Of a stretch of 37,571 bases of DNA, positions 7,213 to 15,262 are shown piece after piece; positions within the stretch are counted from its first letter, which is position 1, and every line of letters begins with the position of its first letter. The notes under the pieces are model-generated. The model made no database searches. It saw nothing but the letters and a program-made list of their open reading frames with translations, and was not told where the DNA came from. The stretch spans positions 1-37,571 of the forward strand of contig CAZSRX010000036.1 in the NCBI GenBank assembly GCA_964609675.1, given 5' to 3'. The translations under genes were made by a program, and so were the position numbers. This stretch comes from CAZSRX01 sp964609675 [NCBI: uncultured Bacteroidota bacterium]. GTDB lineage: Bacteria > CLD3 > SB21.

Positions 7213-9411
7213 ATGAAACGAACGGCGTTTTTACTGTCAGTACTTATTACAGCCGCCCTTCTGTTGAATGTCGATTCCGGCATGGCGCAGAAGAAAAAAA
7301 ATAAAGGCGGAAAATCCGGTGGTATGCCTGAATGGATTTCCAAACCCGGCATTTATGAAGACGTTATCGTTGGCGCCGGTATCGGCGAAGGTCTATCGGA
7401 AATGAAAGCCAAGAGTCAGGCCGAACAGAGCGCACGGAAAAAAATCGCTGAAGTTATCGAAACCAACGTCAAAAGCCTGACGACCAATTTCATGGAAGAG
7501 GCCTCGACAACCACCGATAAAGGTTCCAGCGGCGCCGCGCAGGAATACTTTCAGGAAATTACCCAGACCATGACGGAAGTCACTCTGAAAAACGTAAAAA
7601 TCGAGGAATACTGGCCGCCCAAAGGTGAAAAAGTCGGTAAGGACAAAATCAAATTTTACGCCAAGGCGGTTCTGAAAAAAGCCGACCTCGAAAAGGCGTT
7701 CAAGGATCAGGTCGCTAACGACGCCGCTCAGAACAAGATCAAAGGCGTCAAATTGAGCGCCGACAAAGCCCTGGCCGCCCTCGACAAAGCCATTGCTAAC
7801 TGGAATAAAACCGGCGGCGCCGGCGAGGAAACCGAAACCGCTACAGATACCGGCGTCAAAGATACCGGAATCAAGGACACGGGCATCAAAGACACCGGAT
7901 TCAAGGATACCGGATCCAAAGACCTGGGCGGCGGGCAGAGCAGTATTCAGTGCGGAAAAGACTGGATTAAATCGCTGCCGAATATGCCCAAATGCGACGG
8001 CTATTATCAGGGACTGGCCGGAACGCCGCAGTCCAACAATAATTCCGAGGACATGAAAAAAGTCGAAAGCGAAGCGCGCTCCATGATTATCCGCGCAATC
8101 CGCTCGGAAATCACCAGCAAAGTCACCAGCGTGATGGAAGAAACCACCAAAGGCGGCGCGACGGATTACAATGAAACTTTCAGTTCCGTTACAGAATCCT
8201 TCTCGCAGGAAACGCTGAAGAATCTGAAAGTTGAATTCTACACCGATAAAAAAGCTAAAAAAGTTTACGCTTATACGGAAATATCCATTGCGGAAGTCAA
8301 CCGGCAGTTCGCCGAGCGGCTTAAAAAAGCCCTGAATGTGGCCAAGACCTATTATCTGGCCGCCAAGAGCGCCGAAGCCAGCGGCGATTATTACCTCGCG
8401 CTGACCCAGTATCTGGAAGGCGCCAAGGAAATTGTCATCGCCGAGCTGATTAATAAAGAACCCATCGAAGGCGACATTGATGGTTCCGGTAAAAGCGTTT
8501 CGGTTCGCGCGACGTTTGACGCGCAGCTGAAGAACCTGCTCGGCAAGATGCGCGTGGACATCGTGAGCGGCGACATGCAGAAAGGCGTCAAAGGCGAGCC
8601 ATTGGCCGCCCCGCTGGAAGCTAAACTGGTTTATGACAAAGACGGCGCCGCGATACCGGTAAAAAACGCCAATCTGGCTTCTTATTCCGTCGCGCCGACC
8701 GTGGTCAAGGCCGATGAAGCCGCGAAGACCGACGGCGGCGGCGTGGCGAAGTTCACCGTCCATTCGGTGGAAACCGTCAATCCCAGCGGCCAGAACAAAG
8801 TCCGCATCGGGCTGAATGTCAGCGATTTTGAGATGTTCCAGCAACAACTGCCCGGCGCGGTCGAAAAAGCCCGCCTCGTGTTTAAGGATTTCACCTTCAC
8901 GGCCAAAGGCTCGGCCATCACCAAAATTGTTATCCTGATATTTGAAGAGAACATCGGTAAAGAACAGCCGAAATCCATCGTCGAAGACGAGATCGTCAAG
9001 CAACTCGCTTCGAATAAATTCAAAGTTATTGACAAGAGCGAAGTCTTCCGCGCCGTGAACCGTGAAGCCGCCAAGGCTGCTGCGGAATCCAGCAACGACG
9101 ATATTGTGGCCAATGCGCTTAAGTCCGTAGCCGATGTGCTCGTCATCGGATCGGTGAAAGCCATGGAATCCGTCGGCGGCTCCTCCAATCCGTATGGCGG
9201 CGGTTCCTCCAACCGCGTGTCCGCATGGGCCAGCTGCTCCATCCGCGGCATCGATCTGGAAACGGGTAAGATTATTGCAACCAGCAGTAAGGAACAGGTA
9301 AAAGGCATTTCCGTCGGTTCCGCCGAAAAAGCCGGAATCGTCGCCCTGGGCAATCTGAGCAAGGAAGCCGCTAAAGAAATTTTTGCCGGTCTTTCAGCGG
9401 CATTAAAGTAA
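7213..9411 (+). CDS. Exported LPP20 protein with C-terminal CsgG/FlgT-like domain
   Basis: A 732-residue exported protein with a signal peptide ending SGMAQ. A first LPP20 module (about 38-195) is nearly identical to array members 1 and 2. A five-unit DTGxK repeat follows, then a second, diverged LPP20-type module (about 250-390, CGKDWIKSLPNMPKCDGYYQG). A TPR-like helical pair (YYLAAKSAEASGDYYLALTQ) and an Ig- or transthyretin-like segment (about 450-545) follow. The C-terminal part (about 565-732; EDEIVKQLASNKFKVIDKSE, ADVLVIGSVKAMES, GIDLETGKIIATSS) resembles CsgG/LpoB/FlgT nucleotide-binding-like folds of outer-membrane assemblies. This looks like the hub of the array. AAGGAG lies 6-7 nt before the ATG. 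Confidence 0.8.
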   Translation: MKRTAFLLSVLITAALLLNVDSGMAQKKKNKGGKSGGMPEWISKPGIYEDVIVGAGIGEGLSEMKAKSQAEQSARKKIAEVIETNVKSLTTNFMEEASTTTDKGSSGAAQEYFQEITQTMTEVTLKNVKIEEYWPPKGEKVGKDKIKFYAKAVLKKADLEKAFKDQVANDAAQNKIKGVKLSADKALAALDKAIANWNKTGGAGEETETATDTGVKDTGIKDTGIKDTGFKDTGSKDLGGGQSSIQCGKDWIKSLPNMPKCDGYYQGLAGTPQSNNNSEDMKKVESEARSMIIRAIRSEITSKVTSVMEETTKGGATDYNETFSSVTESFSQETLKNLKVEFYTDKKAKKVYAYTEISIAEVNRQFAERLKKALNVAKTYYLAAKSAEASGDYYLALTQYLEGAKEIVIAELINKEPIEGDIDGSGKSVSVRATFDAQLKNLLGKMRVDIVSGDMQKGVKGEPLAAPLEAKLVYDKDGAAIPVKNANLASYSVAPTVVKADEAAKTDGGGVAKFTVHSVETVNPSGQNKVRIGLNVSDFEMFQQQLPGAVEKARLVFKDFTFTAKGSAITKIVILIFEENIGKEQPKSIVEDEIVKQLASNKFKVIDKSEVFRAVNREAAKAAAESSNDDIVANALKSVADVLVIGSVKAMESVGGSSNPYGGGSSNRVSAWASCSIRGIDLETGKIIATSSKEQVKGISVGSAEKAGIVALGNLSKEAAKEIFAGLSAALK
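7846..7920 (+). repeat. 15-bp in-frame tandem repeat encoding DTGxK
   Basis: Five 15-bp units encode DTGVK, DTGIK, DTGIK, DTGFK and DTGSK, followed by DLGGG. The units form a charged linker between the two LPP20 modules and could vary in number by slippage without changing frame. Confidence 0.85.
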
Positions 9412-9429
9412 AATTTTATTTGGTTAACA

Positions 9430-9472
9430 AACGGGAATGGAACTGAGTAAGTTCCATTCCCCGTTATTTTTT
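9430..9472 (+). terminator. Rho-independent terminator
   Basis: AACGGG-AATGGAACT pairs with AGTTCCATT-CCCCGTT, leaving one bulged C and a short GAGTA loop, followed by A and six T. It ends the transcript of the CsgG/FlgT-like LPP20 gene. Confidence 0.8.
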
Positions 9473-9499
9473 ATAACCCTTAAAAACTGAGGAGCCGTG

Positions 9500-10105
9500 A
9501 TGCCGCGATTTATAATTGTTTTCTGCGCCCTGTGCCTGGCTATGGGCTGCAGAGATACCAAGAAAACACCCGATAAACAGGACACCACACGAATCGCCCA
9601 AAGCAACGTTACGCCTGATAAAGACACCGCCGCCTCCGAAAAAGCGAGTGATTTATCGGACCTTGTTTATGAAAGCATCGGAAATTCCATTCTGAAAATG
9701 GAATCCAACGCGCGCTCTCAGGCCGAGCTTAAGGGCCGCAAGGATATGATTCGCGTGCTGGCTGAAGAGGCTAAAAAACTGATTGCCGATTTTTCAAAAA
9801 TACAACCCGGGCTTTTTGCCGAAAATCTTAATGCCGAAGCTTACGGCAAAGCGGTGGAAGAATCCATGAATAAATCCACCACGCTTAAAGGCTGTCAGGT
9901 TTCAGAATATAAAACCTCCGGCGACACCACCTATGCTTTCATGGAAATACCTTTGATGAACGGTTATGAAATCATCGAAAAAGCCCTGACAGAGACCGGC
10001 ATAAAAAATAATTATCTGAAAAGCGATAAAGCGGAAGTCTTTAAAAAATTGTTCAATGAATATTTTATCGCCGAAAAGAAAAAACTGCTTACCCCTCCGG
10101 TATAA
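9500..10105 (+). CDS. LPP20-like lipoprotein (diverged array member)
   Basis: A 201-residue lipoprotein with lipobox AMGC and a Lys/Asp/Thr linker. A diverged single LPP20-like module contains the helix NARSQAELKGRKDMIRVLAE, matching the Q-A-x-x-x-GRKK helix of the other members, and the strand TYAFMEIPL. The Trp-containing opening of the module is missing. The ATG at 9500 is chosen over an adjacent in-frame GTG at 9497 because GGAG lies 5 nt before it. It sits between the LPP20 genes and the CHAT gene, 65 bp upstream of the latter with no terminator between, so the two are probably co-transcribed. Confidence 0.7.
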   Translation: MPRFIIVFCALCLAMGCRDTKKTPDKQDTTRIAQSNVTPDKDTAASEKASDLSDLVYESIGNSILKMESNARSQAELKGRKDMIRVLAEEAKKLIADFSKIQPGLFAENLNAEAYGKAVEESMNKSTTLKGCQVSEYKTSGDTTYAFMEIPLMNGYEIIEKALTETGIKNNYLKSDKAEVFKKLFNEYFIAEKKKLLTPPV

Positions 10106-10170
10106 TTGATATTTATTGTTAAATAAATACGATTATCGGATTAATAATTATGAAGTTATGAGGTGAACGA

Positions 10171-12564
10171 ATGAAAACGAAGATACTGTTTCCATTAATT
10201 TTCCTTTTCGTTGCCGGAACGTGCGGGCTTATGGCGCAGTCGGGCGACGGGGATTACAAAGCCGGTGTCGCGGCATTTGAAAACGGGCAATACGAGCCTG
10301 CGCTGAATGCTTTTGAATCGGCAATCATAAAATACGAAAAAGAAAAAAACAACGCCGGATTGGCCAACGCGCACAATTATGCGGGCATGGTCTTGCAACT
10401 GCTGAATCAACATCCTAAGGCCGCTCTGAATTTCGAAAAAGCCGCCACTTATTTTGTCAAAGCTAAAAACAAATCCGGCGCCGCCAGCGCGTTCGCGAAC
10501 TGGGGCATATCCGAGTTCCGCGCCAAACAGGATTCCCTGAAAGCCAAAAACAAGAAAATGTCCGTCAGGACAGCAGGCAAATATATCGGCTTCCACCTCA
10601 AAGCCAAACAACTGCACGAGGAATTGAAAGATAAAACCGGCATCGGCGATGATCTTATCAATATCGCCAATATGTATGTGGAAATCGAGGCCTATGAGGA
10701 AGCCATGGATTACCTGAACCAGGCTTTGAAAATTCATCAGGAAATCGGCTATAAAAAAGGCATCGCCTACGATCTGGCCAACATCGCGCGCATCTACAAA
10801 CTAACCGACGAGGTCAGCCAGTCGCTCAAGTTCTACCAGCGCAGCGCGGAACTGCTCGACGATATCGGCGACCGCGAAGGCGCCTGGCGCACCTATTCCT
10901 TTATCGGCGTTCTCTATGAAATGCTCGGCAAGGAAAAGACTATCCTCGGCAATGACGACGCGGCTATGAAATACTACGCCGGCGCCGTGGTCGCGCTTAA
11001 AAAATCCGTGGACTATATCGAAAGCATGCGCGGAAACTTCACCAATAAAGATTACTTCGAAAGCTTTCTGAAAGATAAGAATCCCGTTTATAACCGCCTG
11101 ATTTCCCTTTTGAAGAAAACGGGAAAAATCAACGAAGCCCTTCTGTATATCGAGCGCAGCAAAGCCAAGATGTCCAACGATGTCATTAATGCGGGTAAAA
11201 TCCAGGTAGTGGATAAGGAAGAACAGAAGCAGATCGACAAAATCGACAAACTGCAGAAAGAAAACGAGGAGCTTGAGAAACAGCTGGCCGAGGAAAAAGC
11301 CAAGCCGATTGACAAGCAAGATAAGGCCAAAATTGATAATCTCAGCAAAACGCTCACCAAGAACCAGGGCGACTTCAACGCGCTTATGATTGACCTGGAA
11401 ACCAAGTATCCGAATATTTACCAGGTCATTAAGGTAGACCCGATCCAGTTGACGGATATTCAGTCCCAGTTGCCGGAGGACGTGGCTCTGCTTCAGTACT
11501 TCCCGGCCGAGGACGCGCTGTATATTTTCATGATTACCAAAGATAAAGTCGAAGCGAAGTCCGTTCCGGTTACCAATCTTGAAATCGACTCGCTGGTAAA
11601 CAAATACCGCTATTTCATCAATGACGCGATGTCGCTCATCAAACGCGGTCGCTTTGACCAGAACCTCAAAGATTATAAGGCCGGCGGCGACGCCCGGTTC
11701 TATGAACGGCATACCAAACCGCTCCGCGACATCATGGTCAAACTGTACGACTATCTGATATTGCCGGTCTGGGACAATGTTAAAATTGACAAAATAAAAA
11801 CGCTCACGATTATTCCGGCGGCCAGTTTATATTATATACCGTTCCAGTGCCTCGCTACGGAGACGGAAGACGGCGACATTAAATTTCTCGTTGAGAAGAA
11901 AGCCGTCAATTACCTGACGGCCGCCACCCTGATGGATCTGGTAACCAAGAAAGGGCAGAAGGCCATCAATAATGTTTTAGTGTTCGGGAATCCCGACGGC
12001 AGTCTGCCCGGCGCGGAAGAGGAAGCCAAGGTGATTAAAGCCGCTTATTCCAACGCCGTGCTTTACAAAAATTTAGAAGCTACCAAGGATAAAGCGCGCT
12101 CCCAGGCCGGAAACTTCGATGTGGTGCATTTTGCCACCCACGGGTTTTTATCCAGCGATGAACCGCAGAAATCCTTCCTGCTGATGGCTCCCAATGCCGC
12201 CGCCAACGAAGACGACAAACTTACCATCAGCGAAATCCTCAAACTGCCCTTAAAAGAGAAGAATAATCTGGTGGTATTATCGGCGTGCAACACGTCTATG
12301 GGTAAGAGCGCGACCGGCGTTGAGCTGATCAGTCTTTCCCGCGCGTTTGCCGTCGCCGGCGCCCCGACAACCGTCGCTACATTATGGCCGGTGGACGACG
12401 AATCCACCAAGATTATCATGATTAATTTTTATGACGGCTTGAAGAAAGGCCTCTCCAAATCCGAATCCATGCGGCAGGCTCAGATCGCGCTGATTAAAAA
12501 AGGCGACTTCCACGTGCATCCGTTCTTCTGGGCGCCTTATGTCATGATCGGTAATCCAAAATAA
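10171..12564 (+). CDS. Exported TPR-CHAT (caspase-like) protein
   Basis: A 797-residue protein. The signal peptide (ending GLMAQS) predicts export. TPR repeats span about residues 27-290 (YKAGVAAFENGQYEPALNAF, DDLINIANMYVEIEAYEEAM, GIAYDLANIARIYKLTDEV). A Lys/Glu coiled coil covers about 345-400, and a CHAT domain fills the C-terminal third. The CHAT catalytic pair is present: His657 in HFATHGF and Cys706 in VVLSACNT, followed by GVELISLSRAFAVAGAPTTV and the C-terminal HPFFWAPYVMIG. CHAT domains are clan CD peptidases, often activated through their repeat domains. Most are cytoplasmic, so an exported one next to LPP20 proteins suggests processing of those envelope proteins (inference). A terminator follows. 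Confidence 0.9.
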   Translation: MKTKILFPLIFLFVAGTCGLMAQSGDGDYKAGVAAFENGQYEPALNAFESAIIKYEKEKNNAGLANAHNYAGMVLQLLNQHPKAALNFEKAATYFVKAKNKSGAASAFANWGISEFRAKQDSLKAKNKKMSVRTAGKYIGFHLKAKQLHEELKDKTGIGDDLINIANMYVEIEAYEEAMDYLNQALKIHQEIGYKKGIAYDLANIARIYKLTDEVSQSLKFYQRSAELLDDIGDREGAWRTYSFIGVLYEMLGKEKTILGNDDAAMKYYAGAVVALKKSVDYIESMRGNFTNKDYFESFLKDKNPVYNRLISLLKKTGKINEALLYIERSKAKMSNDVINAGKIQVVDKEEQKQIDKIDKLQKENEELEKQLAEEKAKPIDKQDKAKIDNLSKTLTKNQGDFNALMIDLETKYPNIYQVIKVDPIQLTDIQSQLPEDVALLQYFPAEDALYIFMITKDKVEAKSVPVTNLEIDSLVNKYRYFINDAMSLIKRGRFDQNLKDYKAGGDARFYERHTKPLRDIMVKLYDYLILPVWDNVKIDKIKTLTIIPAASLYYIPFQCLATETEDGDIKFLVEKKAVNYLTAATLMDLVTKKGQKAINNVLVFGNPDGSLPGAEEEAKVIKAAYSNAVLYKNLEATKDKARSQAGNFDVVHFATHGFLSSDEPQKSFLLMAPNAAANEDDKLTISEILKLPLKEKNNLVVLSACNTSMGKSATGVELISLSRAFAVAGAPTTVATLWPVDDESTKIIMINFYDGLKKGLSKSESMRQAQIALIKKGDFHVHPFFWAPYVMIGNPK

Positions 12565-12581
12565 CCGCTAATCTTACGCTA

Positions 12582-12617
12582 AAAAAACCCCGGGCTACAT
12601 CACCCGGGGTTTTTTTT
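12582..12617 (+). terminator. Strong rho-independent terminator
   Basis: A7-CCCCGGG, an 8-nt loop, CCCGGGG and a run of eight T. It closes the LPP20/CHAT locus, and the flanking A tract could also make it act in the opposite direction. Confidence 0.9.
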
Positions 12618-12631
12618 ACTTTGGTTTTTTC

Positions 12632-12660
12632 TTGCATAAAAAACTCATTTGGAATATATT
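12632..12660 (+). promoter_or_regulatory. Predicted promoter of the PpiC-like lipoprotein pair
   Basis: TTGCAT, 17 bp, TATATT, directly after the CHAT terminator. The predicted start site, near 12667, excludes the in-frame ATG at 12649 as the translation start of the next gene. Confidence 0.55.
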
Positions 12661-12711
12661 CCCGCTGATTTTTTACATCGTTTAATCACAATCAAACGGA
12701 GATACAGCGAT

Positions 12712-14415
12712 ATGCAAAATTTTAAATGGGTTTTGGTTTTTTTAATATCCTCGGTTCTGCTGATGGGTTGCTCCGGCGTCGGGAATCATATACTGGTGCG
12801 TTTTGACCAGACCGATTCCATAACCGTTCAGGAGTTTCAACAGGTGCTTAAAAAAGATTTCGATAACCGCACAGTTACTTTTGATGAGAAACGTAAAGCC
12901 CTGTATAACTATCTTGATAACCGCCTGCGCATGATTGGGGCCCTGGAAGAAAAAATAGACCAAAACGAGGATGTGCGCAATACTCTCCGTAAAATCGAGC
13001 AGGATCTGCTGCTGGCTGCCGCTAAGGATAAGTATGTTTACCGCGCGCTGATGCCCGATTCCTTGGTGGAATTCTTCCGTAACAATTATGGCCGTGAAGT
13101 GGAAGTTAAAAATTTCGTCTACCGTTATAAAGATAATCCCAGGTCTAAAGTCGCCCGCACTTATGAAGAAGCCGCGCATTTTGTTGATTCCATCTATTCG
13201 GTCATAACACCGGAAACATATGATACGCTGACCTTCCAGTATTCTGAATATATTGACAGGCATACGGGCAAAGGCAATTACCGTCCTGACAAATTAAAAT
13301 TCGGCACCCTTCCCTATAATTACGAAAACACGGTTTTCAGGTATCAACCGGGTGTTATTATCAAACCGGTGGAGATCCCCGGCGCTTTCCTCATTCCTTA
13401 TATTATCAGGATGGATACCGCATACCGCTCGGCCATGACGCTTGATGAAGCCCGCCGCTCTTTGAAATCCAAAATGGATATGGTGGATGCGGCGATGGTC
13501 AGCCAGAAATTTAACGCCATTACCGATTCTTTATTGGAAACCTACGGCATTCGCGTTCATAAAGAAAACGCTCAATATTTCTTGCGTCAATATTGTCTCG
13601 GCCTTTCGGGTGACTCCGTACGCAAAATCATGGCCGCAACCGACGAGGAAAAAATCCTTCTGGAAAATCCCGGTGATGCGCCTGTCACGTATAAATCTTT
13701 TCTTTCAAACTACCATGGAAATTCAATTTTGCCGGTGATGACCGCCGAACAGTTTTACAATCAGTTGAAAGATCCCCTGCGCATTCATATTCTCATCAGA
13801 AAAATTACCGAAGACGGCTATAAGCAAACGGAAGATTTTCGTTTCGATTATACTTTCAAAGTTCAGGATGTCCTGATTCAGAAACTCCGGTCCGTCAAGT
13901 TTTCCAGTACCGATTCGGTTTCCGCTTCGGATTTGCGCCGGTATTATGAGAATCATATGGAAAAATATGTAACTCCGGCCACGGTTAAAATTCAGGAATT
14001 AAGCTCCAGCAATGAAAAGTACCTGAAAGAAGCCCTGAACTACATCAAAGCCGATACATCCCTGGAACGCGCTGCGGAGCTGGTGAACAATAGCTATAAA
14101 ACAGCACAGGGCGTTCCGGCGGTCACGTTGAAAAACCCTGTTGTCTGGTCTCAGAATCAGCCCGATGAGCTAGCCCAGACAGCTTTCCGCATCCATCCGG
14201 GTGAAATAACCGGCATCGTCAAACGCAAAAACGGAACGTACAGCCTGCTCAAAGTGATTGAAAAAAAAGATGCCCAGCGCCAGTCGTTCGACGCGGTACA
14301 GAAGCGCGTCGAAAGTCAGTACCGTAGCGACCTTCAGCAGAATAAGGAAACGCGCTGGCTGAATGGCCTGAAGAAAAAAATGAATATCCTTGTTTATGAA
14401 AACAACCTCAAATAA
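12712..14415 (+). CDS. PpiC/SurA-like peptidyl-prolyl isomerase lipoprotein
   Basis: A 567-residue lipoprotein with lipobox LMGC at the end of the signal peptide. An N-terminal helical SurA-like chaperone segment follows (KALYNYLDNRLRMIGALEEK). The C-terminal third resembles a parvulin domain (about 435-540: YVTPATVKIQEL, FRIHPGEITGIVKRKNGTYS, LLKVIEKKD). Such proteins assist folding of outer-membrane or secreted proteins. The ATG at 12712 is chosen over 12649 because GGAG lies about 10 nt upstream, the lipobox falls correctly, and a promoter covers 12649. Its stop overlaps the next start by one base (TAATG), so the two are translationally coupled. Envelope proteins in the preceding locus are possible clients. 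Confidence 0.8.
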   Translation: MQNFKWVLVFLISSVLLMGCSGVGNHILVRFDQTDSITVQEFQQVLKKDFDNRTVTFDEKRKALYNYLDNRLRMIGALEEKIDQNEDVRNTLRKIEQDLLLAAAKDKYVYRALMPDSLVEFFRNNYGREVEVKNFVYRYKDNPRSKVARTYEEAAHFVDSIYSVITPETYDTLTFQYSEYIDRHTGKGNYRPDKLKFGTLPYNYENTVFRYQPGVIIKPVEIPGAFLIPYIIRMDTAYRSAMTLDEARRSLKSKMDMVDAAMVSQKFNAITDSLLETYGIRVHKENAQYFLRQYCLGLSGDSVRKIMAATDEEKILLENPGDAPVTYKSFLSNYHGNSILPVMTAEQFYNQLKDPLRIHILIRKITEDGYKQTEDFRFDYTFKVQDVLIQKLRSVKFSSTDSVSASDLRRYYENHMEKYVTPATVKIQELSSSNEKYLKEALNYIKADTSLERAAELVNNSYKTAQGVPAVTLKNPVVWSQNQPDELAQTAFRIHPGEITGIVKRKNGTYSLLKVIEKKDAQRQSFDAVQKRVESQYRSDLQQNKETRWLNGLKKKMNILVYENNLK

Positions 14416-15260
14416 TGCCAACGAACCATAGATTTTTTTTCATATTCTTCGCAACGGTCATTCTGGCCCTGGCCGGATGCCGGGGTGAGGAAAACAATTA
14501 TATTGTCAAAGTCGGCGAGTCCAAGCTCACCGCGGGCATGATTGACAGTGCCCTTTCCGCCGACGTGCGTGACGACATCCGTTACCGTCAGCAGTACGCC
14601 CAGGAGTGGGTCCGCACCGAAGTCCTCTACCAAAAAGCGCTTGAAGAAGGCTATGAGAAAGACGAGCGCTATCAGCGGCAAATCCACGCGCTGGGAAAAC
14701 AGGTGCTTGTGCAACTGTTTATGGAAGACGAAATGAAAAAAAATCTGAAAATTGAACCGCCCGAGGTTGAGCGGTTCTATAAAGAACACATCCGGGAATT
14801 TTCAGTCCAGGAGGACTTGGTGAAAGCGGAATATTTTTTTTCTAAGGATGTTCAGAAAATCCGTGCGCTGACCCGGCAGTTTCGCAGTTTATCGCGACTC
14901 AGAAAAAAAGATTTTATGGAAATTGTTCAGACTGTTGTCGGCGACAGCGATATCGTAGGCACAACGGATTTTTTGCCCCGCGGTCAATTCGACGAACGCA
15001 CCGCCCGTTTCCTTTTCCAGAAAAGCGCCACCGACGATGTCATCGGGCCGTTATCGGCCGTAAACGGACAACTCGCACTCTGGCATGTACTGGAAATACG
15101 GCCGAAAAACACACCCCGTCCAATTGAAGAAGTCGCTCCGGAAATCGAAGGACGCCTGATAGCCATCAAAAGGAAACAACTTTCGGAATCCATCGCCAAA
15201 ACCCTTCGGGCGCAGGCCAGCATTGATTACCGGCTGAACGATTCCGCCGGCACGGAATAA
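14415..15260 (+). CDS. SurA/PpiC-like lipoprotein, coupled to the upstream isomerase
   Basis: A 281-residue lipoprotein (lipobox LAGC). A SurA-type helical N-terminal region (YAQEWVRTEVLYQKALEEGY) is followed by EVERFYKEHIREF, the usual lead-in to a parvulin domain. The C-terminal segment has PPIC features (FLPRGQFDERTARFLFQ, VIGPLSAVNGQLALWHVLEI), but the central parvulin strands are poorly conserved, so it may be chaperone only. It starts at the TAATG overlap with the preceding gene and ends 2 bp before a convergent gene, leaving no room for a terminator of its own. Confidence 0.75.
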   Translation: MPTNHRFFFIFFATVILALAGCRGEENNYIVKVGESKLTAGMIDSALSADVRDDIRYRQQYAQEWVRTEVLYQKALEEGYEKDERYQRQIHALGKQVLVQLFMEDEMKKNLKIEPPEVERFYKEHIREFSVQEDLVKAEYFFSKDVQKIRALTRQFRSLSRLRKKDFMEIVQTVVGDSDIVGTTDFLPRGQFDERTARFLFQKSATDDVIGPLSAVNGQLALWHVLEIRPKNTPRPIEEVAPEIEGRLIAIKRKQLSESIAKTLRAQASIDYRLNDSAGTE

Positions 15261-15262
15261 AT

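Noticed and set aside
7393-9003. 536-codon open frame on the minus strand
   Set aside because: It lies entirely antisense to the LPP20/CsgG-like gene, has a low-complexity Phe/Gly/Asp-rich product typical of codon-bias shadows, and no family likeness.
10801-11712. 303-codon minus-strand open frame
   Set aside because: Antisense shadow of the TPR-CHAT gene; no recognisable domain or ribosome-binding site.
12649-12711. Upstream ATG of the PpiC-like lipoprotein
   Set aside because: The codons overlap the predicted promoter and precede the expected transcript start; the lipoprotein signal begins at 12712.
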